Part shown: piece by piece, positions 44,780 through 58,279 of the stretch
How the letters are laid out: every line of letters begins with the position of its first letter
Position numbering within the stretch: the stretch's first letter is position 1
Notes under the pieces: generated by a model
The model's input: only the letters and a program-made list of their open reading frames with translations
The model's database searches: none
What the model was told of the DNA's origin: nothing
NCBI GenBank assembly: GCA_940337035.1
Contig: CALNHX010003604.1
Location: forward strand, 62,001 to 126,000
DNA: 64,000 nt
Direction: 5' to 3'
DNA from: Agriotes lineatus
Taxonomy: Eukaryota > Arthropoda > Insecta > Coleoptera > Elateridae
Position numbers and translations under genes: made by a program

Positions 44780-47590
44780 ATACAAGTTATAAACACGTTT
44801 TCCAAAGTAAAGGTCTTGCTGATATAACTTTGGATAGCCACTGTAGGAACTATGTGTACATTCTGGTATATCAGAAAATTTGCTGCAGTGTGGGAGATGC
44901 TCTTCTGCCCTGGGCTTACACGGTGGGATTTCGTATGGTTAAAAAACCTATTAAAAAATATGAATAAATGTAACCCTAGAATAAGTTTCTATCTTAGAGG
45001 AATTATATGCTCTTCCTGTAACGATATCACTGTCTTTCTAGTGATTGAAAACGTGCACTAAATATTTAATACAAAAAATAATAAGAAAACTAAAAGAGTA
45101 AGAAAATTCAAAACAAGCGAGGGAGTATATTTACCCCGCTGAACAGAATTGCCTGGAGGCTGGATCAGGTTTCCGTTACTTTGCACTGGTTCTTGTCTCT
45201 AAAGGTTTTGAGCATAAAAAGTGAGACTACACCTTTGTTTTAAGACAATGTAGTCAATGTCACTGAAAGGGACGTTAATTAGGCTACCCTGAAACGCAGC
45301 CTCACGTTTCATAAGTTTATGGCTTGGAAGGGTAGCATCGATGTAGATGAATCAAACTATATTAGTCGATTGATGTATTACAAAAATAAACGGTCTATAT
45401 ATACAAACATAATTGCTTAGTTATTCAAAGTACAAAGTATATTTAGTGTGGCGATATAACATTTCATAACATATGTCAGCATTAACCCAGTATTATTTCC
45501 GCTTTATCTGCAAGTATATTACACTGAACACTGGGTTCTAGGTCGTATCGTAGCGTAATATGCTTACTGGCAATTGCGGCATTTAAACTTGCTGCTTATG
45601 AAATCAGAATTGCATTTTAAAACTTATGACTGGATTTCGTAAATTTTGAAATTGAAATTTATGTCTGTTTAATCCAAGATTAAACACCCGCTGCAAACCC
45701 ACCCAACAGAATCACACGACTATTGACCTCTAATTTGTTTTAAATGGAACAGTTAGGAAGATGTTGAGGCCAATCGATGCTATCTGGAATGTTTTCGTGT
45801 TCTAAGCATCTAAGGTATGCCTAAGTTTGGGCACTAGTTTGGACTACCTCTGAAAGGAGTAAATCCTCCAAGCTTCGAAGATAACTCATTGGAATAGATC
45901 CAGCAAAATTTCTTCCAATCTTCCATAGCAATTGCTTGTTAACAGTTGAAAGCTCTAACAATTAATAACACCAAATTAAACCACTGACCCTCATAACACT
46001 CTTCAAAGCAAGCAAATTGTATATACCCAAAAATGGTCCTGTAACCATTGCGCTTAACGGGGCTCTCTGTCTAAACTACGGCTGTAGGGAGTGGGTTAAC
46101 ACTAAACTAAATATAACTAAATACAGGTGCCACCAATTTAAATAATCAACAATTCGGAAATCTAAGGAAAGTTCTCTGATATGGGTATTGTAAACTTGCA
46201 ATGAAAATGAAATCTCAATAGTTCTTACCTCTATGAAATGCAAAGAAACTGATACGTAATACTCTGCTAAGGCAAAAACATAAATGCGGCACAATTAAAT
46301 TAAGATATATATTATTAGTTTATATACAGGTTTTGAATGCAAGAGAGACAGTACTTCGTATTGATATATCTATATACCACTATGGTCTATGCCCTATCGG
46401 CTATTTTAATATTATTAACTTTCTTCAAATAAATGACTCTATCTCATATGGATCGGGTTTCTACATCCTAGCAAGTATTATCTTAATTTAGTATAAATTA
46501 CTGAAATATATGATTTGCTATCAACTTAAATGTCGTGGTGTACTTTTAACAAATTAACTGTAAAAGCTTTGACCAAGGCCTATGTAACCACTGGGACCGC
46601 TACTATACTCAATATTTTAACTAATGGGAACCAAATTCAAATATGGTGATCCAACCCCACAATTTCGCAAAACAAGTTCGCTTTTCTTCTACAGATTATC
46701 AGTGATGACGTAAGTAAAGCGTTGCCTTCATATTGCTTTTCCAACGAAAACTAGGGTTTAACTCGAGCCCTCAGCAAGTCCCACGCTGCCAGCGCCCTTC
46801 TTTCTCTGTTGTCCTGCAAACACAAACCGCTGATGACTTACAGAACGACTCCTGTAACTTGACCAATTCAGCCGTTGTCTCACACGTAGGGCTTTAACTG
46901 CTCATAGGGATCCAATCACACTGCTCAAACCTCGTACACAATCTCGGAAAAACCAGCTACCACTCGATGCACAAATGAAACACTTTCTATAAAGCTCTGC
47001 AGAGGTGTTACGAATTACTGTAACCTATTACAGTGTACCCAAATGATATAAAATTAATTTCAAACACACTGAATTGGAAAAAAGACATTATTTATGGAAG
47101 CCAAAATTAACAGCACTTCACAGCTTCGCTTTCTTTCTTTTATTGTTTGTCTTCGATCTTCGTTTCTAACTGCCACATACGGTTGATATTCTTCATCTGT
47201 TTTGGTGCTTCGATATTTTAGATATGTCTTTTTCTTATCTGCTGCAAGAAGCTCAACTGCCCCAGTAAACCGTGCGCCCGTGACGTCAGGTCAATAAGAT
47301 CAGTTATAGCTGTTGCTGCAAAGTGTATACACATTTTAGTAGGTATTTATTGAAATCAACAATTATAATTAAGCTTTGTTCAATATACAACTCACTTAGT
47401 GCCTACGTTAATTTTTTGTGGAGTGCATGTAGGTTAGCTACAATTAGTTTTGTACAGACAAACACGTGAATGACGTAAATACCGTCACAAATCGTTGTGA
47501 ATTCAATGCATGGTCATCGCACTTGCTAGCGTTTGAGAACAGTGGTCGCCGATAAGTCACTGCAGAACGTAAAACCAGCTTATTACAATT
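44780..47590. other. No gene recognised
   Basis: No frame with a recognisable domain, no clear transposon end. Some parts (46700-47000, 47240-47300) are less AT-rich but show no exon I can defend. Confidence 0.45.
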
Positions 47591-47599
47591 AATTATGTA

Positions 47600-48185
47600 C
47601 CACATTTATGCAAGTGTTTGTATTCAAATACCTAGGGACATATATCAGCAACAACGGGAAGATAGGTGACGAAATAAATGAGCGTGCAGCCGTTGTAGGA
47701 CGAACTTTCAACGGTATAAAATCCACCTTTCTGAGAAAAGTGGAAATACCGAAAGAAACCAAAGTGAAAGTTGTGAAAAAAGTAGTGTATCCAGCTCTAG
47801 TTTACCGAAGGAGATCGTGAGTGTTCATAGATAAACCACAAAATAGACTGACGAGCACAGAAAAAAACAAGAGAAGAAAGAATTAGGAACACAAAATATA
47901 GAAAGCAGTTAGGCGTAAAGGCAGTGAATGAAGTGATATAAGAAAGACAATTAGGATGGCTAGGATACGTGTATAAAATGGATGAAGACCGACCGGTAAA
48001 ACAGACTCTTGATGCAAGACCGGGAGGAAGGAACAGAGTGGGAAGACGGAGAAGGATGTGCACAGAAGATGTGCAGAGAAGAGAAAGGCAGAGAAACAGA
48101 GGGGGTTAAAATGGAACACGAAACAAAAAGCCCAAGACAGAAAAGAATGGAAAAAGTGGTACAGAAGAACTCCAACCAATGAAGA
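47600..48185 (+). pseudogene. LINE reverse transcriptase C-terminal fragment (RTE-like)
   Basis: FKYLGTYISNNGKIGDEIN, VGRTFNGIKSTFLRKVEIP and KVVKKVVYPALVYRRRS, then after stops RQLGWLGYVYKMDEDRPVK, GRRRRM and AQDRKEWKKWYR. This resembles the C-terminus of the LINE at 13905-16228. 5'-truncated and frameshifted. Confidence 0.78.
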
Positions 48186-48189
48186 GTGA

Positions 48190-51100
48190 CAACCAATTGA
48201 CGCAAAGCCTTACACCTTACGCTACCTGGGTGTCGCGGGCAACTATAAGAACCCTAATAAGGTGTAAAGTTTCTCGAAGTATGAAGCTTTACGTAAATAA
48301 TGGATTACTGTTATACCAAGGATAGACTTCACTCTAATGAAGCACACCAAAGTATGCAAATTACATTTTCTTAAAAAATATATTATATGGACTACAACCG
48401 AGAAAGATTCAAGAACTGGAAAACGTGTAACCACGACAATAGACTAACCTACACTACAACCAGATGTAATACCGACCCACTTCTCCAATTGTCCAAAATA
48501 TTTCTCAAAACCTGCAACAAGTCGTAAAAGTAGGGACGAGAAGCTAATGTCAATTGAACGGCAAAATTTTGTTAAAGCATTCGAACTAAGCACTAAAGAA
48601 TTTTTAGCACATCAAAACTCCATATATGTTTTCAAAATTATGACAAGCTTCTATCCTAAATTCACTACAAATATCAGAAGGTTGGTTCAAAATTATTGAG
48701 AAAGAAAAAGTTACCACATTTAAATTAACATTTCATACTTCAGGGCCTGTAGTAACTTACTATGTTGTTATAAATAATAATTTACAAGTTACAGCAATTA
48801 TATAGCAAAAATAGCCTTGCCATTTCATAACTTAAAAACACCTTTCATTTCAAATACCATAAACCATAAACGTGCAGACTAATACTGATGCCAAAAAATT
48901 AGTTTTAAAGCATGACCATAAACATTATTGGTAGGTTAATTAATGATAAGACATAGACTTCTCTCTATCTTCTATTGATAGACAATTAAAATTATGTGCC
49001 ACGTACAATAATTAAGGAAATATGGGTAGAAAACTACCTAACAAATAAATAAACCATATTTCGAGTTTTATATTTAGTAAGTAGTGTAATGATCGCCCCC
49101 ACAAATATTATGTAAAAATAATAATAATATGAATAAATAGGGACGAACCACACAATTTATAAATTAAATGGTTTTAAAAGTAGAATTCTGTCAATCTCAG
49201 GGTTTATCAAAAAATATGACATAATTATTTATTAAATAAATGGTTTATTGCTCCTATGTATTTTATTCATTTCCAATTAATTAAAGTAAAGCTCCGGTAT
49301 AGCATGAAATAGAACTCTCATCTAGGGGTAAGCTTACCAACTTGCATTTAAAATTCTTTTGTTTATGACAAATCCACTAGCAGGGCAATTGCTTAAATTC
49401 GTTTCTGACAACTTTAACCTTCAAGTTGACTATAACCACTAGGATGATCTGCACGTATAAAATTTTTGCGTAATTTGAATTCCAAAACACCAAAAATTGC
49501 AAAATCACATCAGGTAAATATTATGCAAATTATGTGACGTAATTTCCGGCTAAACTGGTTTGTTTCAGTGACGCAAACCGACGCTCTGATTTGCTGTTGT
49601 TCTATTTCCAGCATAAACAGTCGAAATCTTTAGTCCAAATCGCAAAATAGAAAGACGTCACGTCGATTAAAAATCTCTGAAAAACTTCTGGAAACTGGGG
49701 CTTGGTGCTACACCTCGTAGACAGTCTAATCTTGATGAAGCCCAAACCTAGTGGGCTTACTCCAACTGCTTTCTGTGAATTTTTACCTTTGAAAGTGGTG
49801 CTCCTATGCTGGCTCGAGCAATGAAGATACGCCACGGTTCCTATCAACTTAATGCTGGCGTCTGAGCTCTCCTTCCTACTTGTAGGGCTTACTAAAGGGC
49901 TCATCCACACTTAGTAAAAAGGTTCTGGCTGGCAGATGTCTCAAACTGCCCGAAATCTTGTCCAAATTTGGCCTCGCTACAGGACGCACCTGGTGAAATT
50001 TTGCTGGGCTGATCCCTGTTCACTGGAAAGTTTTATCACAACGAAAATTACTCTCATAGATGCTCTACACACTGGTGAATATGAACAACACTTTTTGGCT
50101 GATACAAATAACTTTTTTATTAATAATTTTACACCAAAACTGGGAGCACCTCTTTCACACAACCTAAAAGTTACAAGCGTGTTTTCGATATTAAACAGTT
50201 GATTGTCTCGTTACCTAATGTTTACGATTTACATTTGTTTTTATGAAAATAAGGTCCGATATAAAGTTTTTACTTAAAAACTAAAGTTTTGATATACTGT
50301 CTTGGGAACTAAACTGTTTTTCTCTTGGAAATTGTCCGACGTTTTACACTTTAAATCTCTGCTTTTTAATCGCTTCATTTTTAAATGCACTGTTTCACAT
50401 GTTTATTTTAGCACTGCACGATGTCTGTTTTCTTTGATAGGTAGCCTAATTGCTCTTTGCAATCTTTACGTCCTCGTACTGGTTTGCACTGTTCCTTTAC
50501 CCTTCAGTTGTCTTGTCGTTTGCTGTTGATACAAACTTTTACTCATAATGCTCATATAATTTTTGTAACTACACAAACCATCTCTGTATTATTAAAATTC
50601 ATATCATTGTATTGATTTCACCCAAACCTGTCAGCTACATAAATCAAGCTGCGTTTGCCACAACTAGCATCAAACCTGGACTGAAACGCTGAACGAAACC
50701 CTTCTGAATCCTGCCCTATTTAATGCCAGCCTTTCTCACTCAAATTATAATTACTGCTACTCATCTCAAGTGCATTTATTAGTGTAAAATGACTGACTTT
50801 CTTGCAATAAATAAATTTTGAAATTATTTATTTCTGTGTTAGTTAGGTAATCAGAATTGCTGTGGGTAGTAAACCATTGCAGTAGATTAAATGTAATTTA
50901 TTAAATTATCGTCAGAGCAGTGTACACCACAAATATTTAGTCTGATAGATATATTAAATATTTATTAACAATAAAATGTGAATTTATAAGTATTTTAGAA
51001 GATTATTAAGTCAAAATGTTATTAATTAAGCATGATTTTTGATAAATAAAAATAATTTTGTCGTAAACATACTTTAACATTAAAATTGAAATTTTTAGTT

Positions 51101-54100
51101 ATACGTTTTGCTAGAGTTGGTAGCTTTTTCAGTAATTTAATACCATTATAAGTATAGCAATTATTACAAATCTGAAAAAGGGGAATTAGATTAGCGAACA
51201 TAATGGTTTTCCTTTGCATACTTACAATAATGAGTAGTTAAGTTATCGAATAGGTACGTTAATGACATTTTTTTTAAATTTAATATTAAAAATTAATGAA
51301 ATTTACTGGGATTATTCATGATAATCCATTATTGTAAAACAATTAAGCGGACGCTTTAGCATTCTGAAAGCTGCAATGTAAAATGAAATTGATAAGAGCA
51401 TTCAAGGCGGTGGTATTAACTTAAATTTTGATTTAAGTTAAATTATTGGTTTGAAATATAATAGCTAAAAATAAAATATGAATAAAGTATTTCCTTCGTG
51501 TAAATAAGATTATTTAAATTAATTTCGATAAATTGAACAGAGGTTATCAATATCAGTTCTATAGTTAATTGTATTACAGCTTTTTTGTTTTTGCTCATTT
51601 GGATTTATTATCGCCAGCCGTACGTAGTTTACCATCTTTAATAACCAGTGAGTGACTTTTCTATAGAATTCAGATTTGAGCTTTTGTCAGTTTCAGCAGA
51701 ATCTCGAAATGCTAAATGAATTTGAGGAACTCGTTTAAAATCTGGTTGACTATCTTATATTCAACCTTCACTTCGAACAATCTCAACTTTGATAATAAAA
51801 TAATATAGTGCATTGTTTGATAGTCAACCTCACTTTGGAATATTTAAATATGATAAATATACTGTTTATAGGTTGTCAATTACTCATAAACAAGATTTAT
51901 CTATTATCTGTCTACATATTCCACATATCGTGGATTGTTTCAAGTTGGCAATGACAGTCCATATAAGTTCAAAGTACATAACGAATTTGAAATTTTGAAT
52001 CCAAACTAGTAGACCGTTTAAAAATATTATTAACTTGTGAGGTACTTGAATTTGAAGAGTTACTAAGTATTACTTTTATACAAAAACGTTTACTCATATA
52101 TTTGTGTTGCAACAAAAATATTGTTCTCATTTGTACTAATTTTTTTATATCTTGTTATTGTGCTGATTCATGATGAATACAGAAAAACTAAAATTTTTAG
52201 TAACATTTCCCACCAGAAAAGTGAAATTTGAGTAAGTATGTAAAATTATCATTCGTTGGCGATGATACTTTCAACACTGTAGACTAATGTTGCATTAAAG
52301 TACGACCATTTTTGTTCCAGCCTTTCCTAAGACCTGTAATAAAATGTTTAAGATTTGGTAGTAGGTAATTTAGAATTCCAAGCAAAACCCTTTTATTCCC
52401 TAATATTTCCCTAATAGTTATTGTCTGCATTATTTGCATAGCCGAAATGAAACATATGATGCCAACTATGTGCATTATCTAAAAGTAAACGATGATATTG
52501 TTATGATACATGATGCAGTATAATAAATCATAAGAAAGAAATATTAAAAAACTAATAAATTTGGAAGGTTACAATAATTAGATTTTGATGGGTGTAGGTA
52601 CAATTTCGAATATGAATAATGAAAGTAATTGATACAATGAAAGGAGCCATTTGATAGTGCGATATTAATTGAATTAAATAACTTAATGGTTGTAGTAAAT
52701 GCTAATAAAGAACAAACCAAGGTAACGTTAGACAAATGTATTTGTTAATAATAATCAGAATGAATATTATGTAATTGTATTATTTTAAAATATAGGAAGT
52801 GTGCACTAAGAATTGTATCTAATAGGGATAGAAATTTGTTTAAGTTAGTTACTAAAACAATTCATTAAAAAATGCATAATACATGTAATTTTGAAAGAAA
52901 GAATTTCGTTAAATAAAATTAGAAATTATGCCTTAATTTATGTAATTTGTGGTATATACAAGTTAAAAAAGGCTATAAACTATTCTGCGTGGTGTGATAG
53001 GCGAAAAAGTCAAATGTAATTTATGGAGACATATAATCGGTGAAGAGATTATACAAATACAGTTAATTGGAAATAAAGAAAACAGAAGATGACATTATTT
53101 GAAAATATTTGGATTTATTCATACATATAAGATATTATTGGAGGTTCTTAGGAGTAACTGATTTGATTTGGATATTTTGTGGGTGTAACAAGAGACATCG
53201 AACTATCTGCAAAAAGGGAACAAAGTTAGATTTGGAACATCATAATATAGCAACTTACCAGGAGTTGGTTTGTGTGGCAGTAACATTCAGGAGGAACAAG
53301 GACTGGAGTTTGGGAGCTGAGGAGTTGATTTTACGGGACGAATGCAAGTTGAAAGGATTTACAGACCATCATAGGTGTTGCTGATTGGGAAGTGGGCAAT
53401 AGGTATTGCGGTCTATGGACGTCAGGATCCGGTATTTGTTGGAAGTTGCTGTGAAAGTTAAAGCTGTTATCAAGGTTTGTGTAGATAAGTTGAGAGAAAG
53501 CATTTTGTATAACTGTCAATAAAAGAAAGTGATAATCTAAAGTTGATCTGGTACTTACATAGGTGAATTGAGTAATAAATGTGGTTATGTAAGATACAAT
53601 TGTCAATTACCTGGTTTGATGAATTTTTAGAAGTTAGGTTTGACGTTATGTAATTGATAGTCAAATAATTTTAAAAATACAATTTTAAAACATCAATTAA
53701 TAGAGAACTAGAGTTTGGCAAACCCACCCTGAAAATAAGAGCTCTTGATTTAAAAGCAATTATTGTTTGACATTTAAGACATTGCATTAAGTAAGGCATA
53801 GTTCAACTGGTGAGCTATTGCACAAATTTTTGGCTAGTACAACTTGGTGCATTGCAATATGTTTCATATAACTGCAACAATCATTCCCAGCGGTGCTATT
53901 CTAGCTTGTAATGTAGTGGACAGTCAGCGAGTGGTCTTTTTCCCCAAAAAATATCTTCTGGTATAGCAGCTTAGTAACTTAAATCACTTGTAGGTCCTCT
54001 ACGTCTCTGTGGCGCTTTACCCCTGACCTACACATATAGAAGAGAAAGCTCCATATCTTCTCTGAGGCATACTAGCTCAAGAAGAAGACTGTACACATAT

Positions 54101-54540
54101 GATCGCAATTAAGTAGGTATGTTAATGCATCTTACAACCTCTACAAGTGTGCCCCAAAAAGTTTAACTTAGGTATATAAAATTGCTAATTAAAAAGTAGG
54201 ACATGCATATAATGCTTTATTGAGCTTAATCAAATTATAATTTGTGTTTGAACACTAAACCGAAAAAGAAAAGTGTGTATGTGTAACAATCTAAGTATTT
54301 GTATTAATGTTCTGCAAAAATTGCACGGACCTTTTCGCTATTCTAAAAGGCGACTAATCATTACAACACTGTTTTCTGCATTATTCAAGAGCTATAAACC
54401 TTTGCAGGGCCTCATCTGTAATGAACACAAAGCACCTACTGTTATGTTCAAACACATTGGTCATAAACGAATAACTGAAGCACAATGCAAATTGCAAATA
54501 AAAACAATCATTAAATTGAGTCTTCTCAAGCAGACCAATT
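48190..54540. other. Long AT-rich stretch, no gene recognised
   Basis: Short open frames occur on both strands, but none has a known domain, and the base composition is uniformly AT-rich. 49580-50210 is slightly more GC-rich, with no supported exon. Regulatory DNA for neighbouring genes cannot be excluded. Confidence 0.45.
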
Positions 54541-54544
54541 AAAG

Positions 54545-54685
54545 ACTACCACATGTGTTAGTATAGTAGCCGAAAAGGATAAGAATTTAAAATTCCTCTG
54601 TAGTCACCAGGAATCAAATCCAGTCCAACCGCCTGAGAGTTGAGCATATTGCTCGCTTAGACATTCGCTCTCCGTAATACTAAAT
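54545..54685 (-). repeat. Possible tRNA-derived SINE
   Basis: On the minus strand GGAGAGCGAATGTCTAAGCGAGC resembles a tRNA 5' half with a class-II-type A box. CAACTCTCAGGCGG follows, then GGATTTGATTCC (54621-54610), close to the B box GGTTCGATTCC. The spacing is that of a Leu/Ser-like tRNA, but the B box differs at key bases and no proper acceptor stem is evident, so a SINE head or tRNA pseudogene is more likely than a working tRNA. Confidence 0.45.
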
Positions 54686-54983
54686 GCCAGTAAACAGTAT
54701 ATAGTAGTGACCCCGATGTAATACTATATGGTGTTTACTTGTATTTAGTAATACCCTAACTATGTTAAAATAGAATATATCTGCTTCAGTTATTAGTTTA
54801 TGCCTAATGTGATGGAACATAACAGTACTTTGTAGCTATTCATGATCCATAATCGATTAATAACTTTCGAAGAGTACAAGAAAGTATTTTTGTAATGACA
54901 GAACGATATAAAGATGATCACAATATTTTTTTCTTAACCTAATCACAAAAAAGCAAATATAACAGCATGCTCAAGTATTGTCA

Positions 54984-56647
54984 TTATGCTGGAATACCAG
55001 CAGTGACGCTGCTCTCAATGCCGCAGTGGTCTTCACCACGGAGAATCTTGAAGAAGCCATTATCACCCCAATCAGAGTTCCAAGAATTTGCAATCAACCA
55101 GTATGGAGTATCATCTTCTACACCCCAACCAAGAATTTTAATAGCATGTCCACCGAGTACCGATCCTTTTACATGTCTATATACACCTAAAAAAGTAAAA
55201 CTATTAGTATGTATAGTTCAGTTTTTACAACCTCCACAACCTTCTTTTTCCTTATAGTTCTAGACAATTATTCCATTTTTACACAAAAAACTACCAACTT
55301 ACCACTCTTGTATTGCAGGAGATCCGCATATACAGTAAAGGCACCTTCAACAGGCCCATTGGTCATAATTTCAGTCTGAATCTGCTCCACGTTGCTGGAT
55401 AGAGAATAAGACTTCTTGCCAAAATGGCGATCTTTGGCATATGGGATGCTGTAATCACTCTCACAAACCTTCCTACATTTTGGCGTCTCGTTGTCATCGC
55501 CGGTGCAAGGAGGACGAGTTCCGTTTACGTGGTGCTCGCAAGGTTGAATTTCATAAGGCCTGCAACCCTATAAATTACATTAATTGGTTAGAGGGGGTGG
55601 CTGGGCAAGTAAATGGTGGTCCTTACTTGATGGGAATTATAGCGACCTCCAGACACGATCCCCTTTCTCACCCAATAGTTCCAGGCAGAGCCAGGATAAC
55701 CTCCATTACAGCCCATGCCGCAGCTGTAGCAACAGGAAACCAGATCGTCTGCGGAGAAGTGGAAGTTTATCTCGCCCTTGGAATGAATGCACACCCTGTC
55801 GGACATGGCTTCCACGGCTCCAAAAGCCTACAAGGTATAGGGTTGTTATTTAGTAGTGAATCTGATAAGATTTCTATTTGTAAAATCTCAAAATCCCCAG
55901 AACTACAGATTCATTCTTGAATGTTAATATCTAATTCAGTACCTAATAGATTAAAATCCATGTAGTTCTGATTTAAGAAAAAAAAATACATTTACAACTG
56001 AATCACCCTCCAAATTAGTATTATAGCTGCTCTATACTGAAACCTAGAAGAGGAATTAGACTAAGAAGAAGAAGAAAAAAAGGTATAGGACAGAAATAAC
56101 TAGAAATTATGCAAAACAAGGATTATCTCAAGTGTTTACTGCAATAACATTGCATTCAAACCAAATTAAACCTGCGATTTAAAAATATTTCAGCTTTGAT
56201 ACAAAGAACCACGGGGCAGCGCTTGTTTACACCACCAGACATCAACAGCTGATCAAAATATTGACTTAGCTTATCAGAGTTGCGATAAACTTACCCAGCA
56301 AGAACCACACGACCCTTGATCCCTGACCTCCTTTATCGTGGGGCAATGGGGCCACTGTTCACGAGAGTCGAAGTTGTCAGGGATCTGCACACTCTCCAGA
56401 TTGTGTCTAAATTCTTGCAGTTTGTGCTGATCATTATCAGGAAGTACGCCCATCAGCTTTTGGATGTATCCCATGGGGATTTCTTTGGCGAAATTTCGTC
56501 CTGCTTCCATGACGACTGCTGGTTGTTTACGGAGTTGATGAATTCGTCTGATAGTGGGTGCATGTCATGATATGATGGGGCTGGTGGAGGTGTAACTGCC
56601 ATTGCCCAAGATGACATCACTGCCACCATCAGTAAGACTGGATGCAT
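54984..56647 (-). CDS. Cathepsin B-like cysteine protease, four exons, frameshift in exon 1
   Basis: A papain-family (C1A) protease. In beetles such enzymes are often secreted into the gut lumen as well as lysosomal. Exons: 56295-56647, 55627-55827, 55303-55567, 54984-55186, all with GT..AG introns in phase. The N-terminus MHPVLLMVAVMSSWAMA is a signal peptide. The propeptide has HPLSDEFINSVNNQQSSW and GRNF. The mature part shows DQGSCGSCW (Gln and catalytic Cys), AFGAVEAMSDR, CCYSCGMGCNGGYPGSAW, the occluding loop CEHHVNGTRPPC with both His, GGHAIKILGWG (catalytic His) and IANSWNSDWG (catalytic Asn). Near 56507 one base is missing (TGGAAGCAGG where WKAGRNF needs one more), breaking the frame between signal peptide and mature enzyme. 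Everything else is intact, so this may be a young pseudogene or an assembly error. Confidence 0.88.
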
Positions 56648-56740
56648 TTTTAGGATTGTCCTATTTAACAAAGAATAGTATATTATATTATTGCAGTGAA
56701 GAAATACATTCAACAGTCAATACATTTTTTTAAATATATT

Positions 56741-56748
56741 TTTATATA
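56741..56748 (-). promoter_or_regulatory. TATA box of the cathepsin B-like gene
   Basis: A perfect TATATAAA on the minus strand, 94 bases before the ATG at 56647. Transcription would start near 56717. The surrounding DNA is also AT-rich, so the match could be chance, but position and orientation suit. Confidence 0.5.
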
Positions 56749-56989
56749 CCTTTATCTACGAATATAGAAAAACCATTGCAAAAATTTTAGAATTGCTTAA
56801 CCTAAAATAAAACTACCATCATCTACTATATTACCCATAGTTCTTACATTTGTAAAACTTTGTACTATGAGGCAAGTATACTGAATTTATCTTTATTCTT
56901 CGCCATATATTAATAATAAACGGGGCTGCGCGCGCTATTGCGCTCTCTATTCTATTCAATTTACCACCATTTTTAGGCTTATTACGTTG

Positions 56990-58200
56990 GGCCATTTAAA
57001 GGGGGTTCACTGGGCTCCGTCCCTCTCCAAGGGGGCCCTCGCGGCTCCAGGGGTTTCGCCCGTCTCTAAAGGGGCCCTCGGGACTTCGCCCCTCCAAGGG
57101 GGCCTTTGGGACTCCGCCCCTCTCCAAGGGGACCCTCGGGACTCGGCCCTCTCCAAGGGGGCGCTCGGGGCTTCGCCCCTCTTCAAGGGAGCCATCGGGG
57201 CTCCGCCCCTCTCCAAGGGGCCCTTGGGACACCGCTTCTCTTCAAGGGGGCCTTCGGGACTTCGGCCCTTTTCAAGGGGGCCCTCGGGACTTCGCCCCTC
57301 TCCAAGGGGCCCTTGGGACTCCGCCCCTCTCCAAGGGGGCCCTCGGGATTCGGCCCCTCTCCAAGGGGGCGCTCGGGGCTTCGCCCCTCTTCAAGGGAGC
57401 CATCGGGGCTCCGCCCCTCTCCAAGGGGCCCTTGGGACTCCGCTTCTCTTTAAGGGGGCCTTCGGGACTTCTCCCCTCTCCAAGGGGGCCCTCGGGACTC
57501 GGCCCCTCTCCAAGGGGGCCTTCGGGACTTTGCCCCTCTCCAAGGGGGCCCTCGGGACTTCGCCCCTCTCCAAGGGGGCTCTTGAGACTCCGCCCCTCTC
57601 CAAGGGGGCCCTTGGCGCTCGGCACCTCTCCAAGGGGGCCCCGGGACTTCGCCCCTCTCCAAGGGAGCCATCGGGGCTCCGCCCCTCTCCAAGGGGGCCT
57701 TCGGGATTTTTGCCCCTCTCCAAGGGAGCCATGGGGGCTCCGCCCCTCTCCAAAGGGGCCTTCGGGACTTCGCCCCTCTCCAAGGGGGCCCTCGGGACTT
57801 TGCCCCTCTCCAAGGGGGCTCTTGAGACTCCGCCCCTCTCCAAGGGGGCCCTTGGCGCTCGGCACCTCTCCAAGGGGGCCCCGGGACTTCGCCCTTCTCC
57901 AAGGGAGCCATCGGGGCTCCGCCCCTCTCCAAGGGGCCCTTGGGACTCCGCTTGTTTTCAAGCGGGCCTTCGGGACTTCGCCCCTCTCCAAGGGGGCCCT
58001 CGGGACTTCGCCCCTCTCCAAGGGAGCTCTTGAGACTCCGCCCCTCTCCAAGGGGGCCCTTGGCGCTCGGCACCTCTCCAAGGGGGCCCCCCGGGACTTC
58101 GCCCTTCTCCAAGGGAGCCATCGGGGCTCCGCTCCTCTCCAAGGGACCCTGGGGGCTCCGCTGCTCTCCAGGTGGACACTCGGGGCTCCGCCCCGGTCGC
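56990..58200. repeat. GC-rich 30-bp minisatellite, about 40 units
   Basis: The unit is close to GGGGCCCTCGGGACTTCGCC plus CCTCTCCAAG, repeated head to tail with substitutions and a few indels. Variants (GGAGCCATCGGGGCTCC at about 57184, 57392, 57660, 57900 and 58110) recur every 210-270 bases, a higher-order pattern. Because 30 is a multiple of three and the unit lacks stops, open frames of over 270 codons appear in several frames of both strands (decapeptides such as LGEGRSPEGP or GALGTSPLSK). I do not regard these as genes. It is a sharp GC island in AT-rich DNA, beginning about 250 bases upstream of the cathepsin B TATA box. Confidence 0.92.
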
Positions 58201-58279
58201 GAAATCGAGGCGACGGTGAAATGCATGTAAACGCGAATGGGGGACATCGCGTCTGCAATTGTCGTGACACACACGTTTG

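Noticed and set aside
54610..54685. Functional tRNA gene
   Set aside because: The B box departs from consensus and no acceptor stem pairs convincingly.
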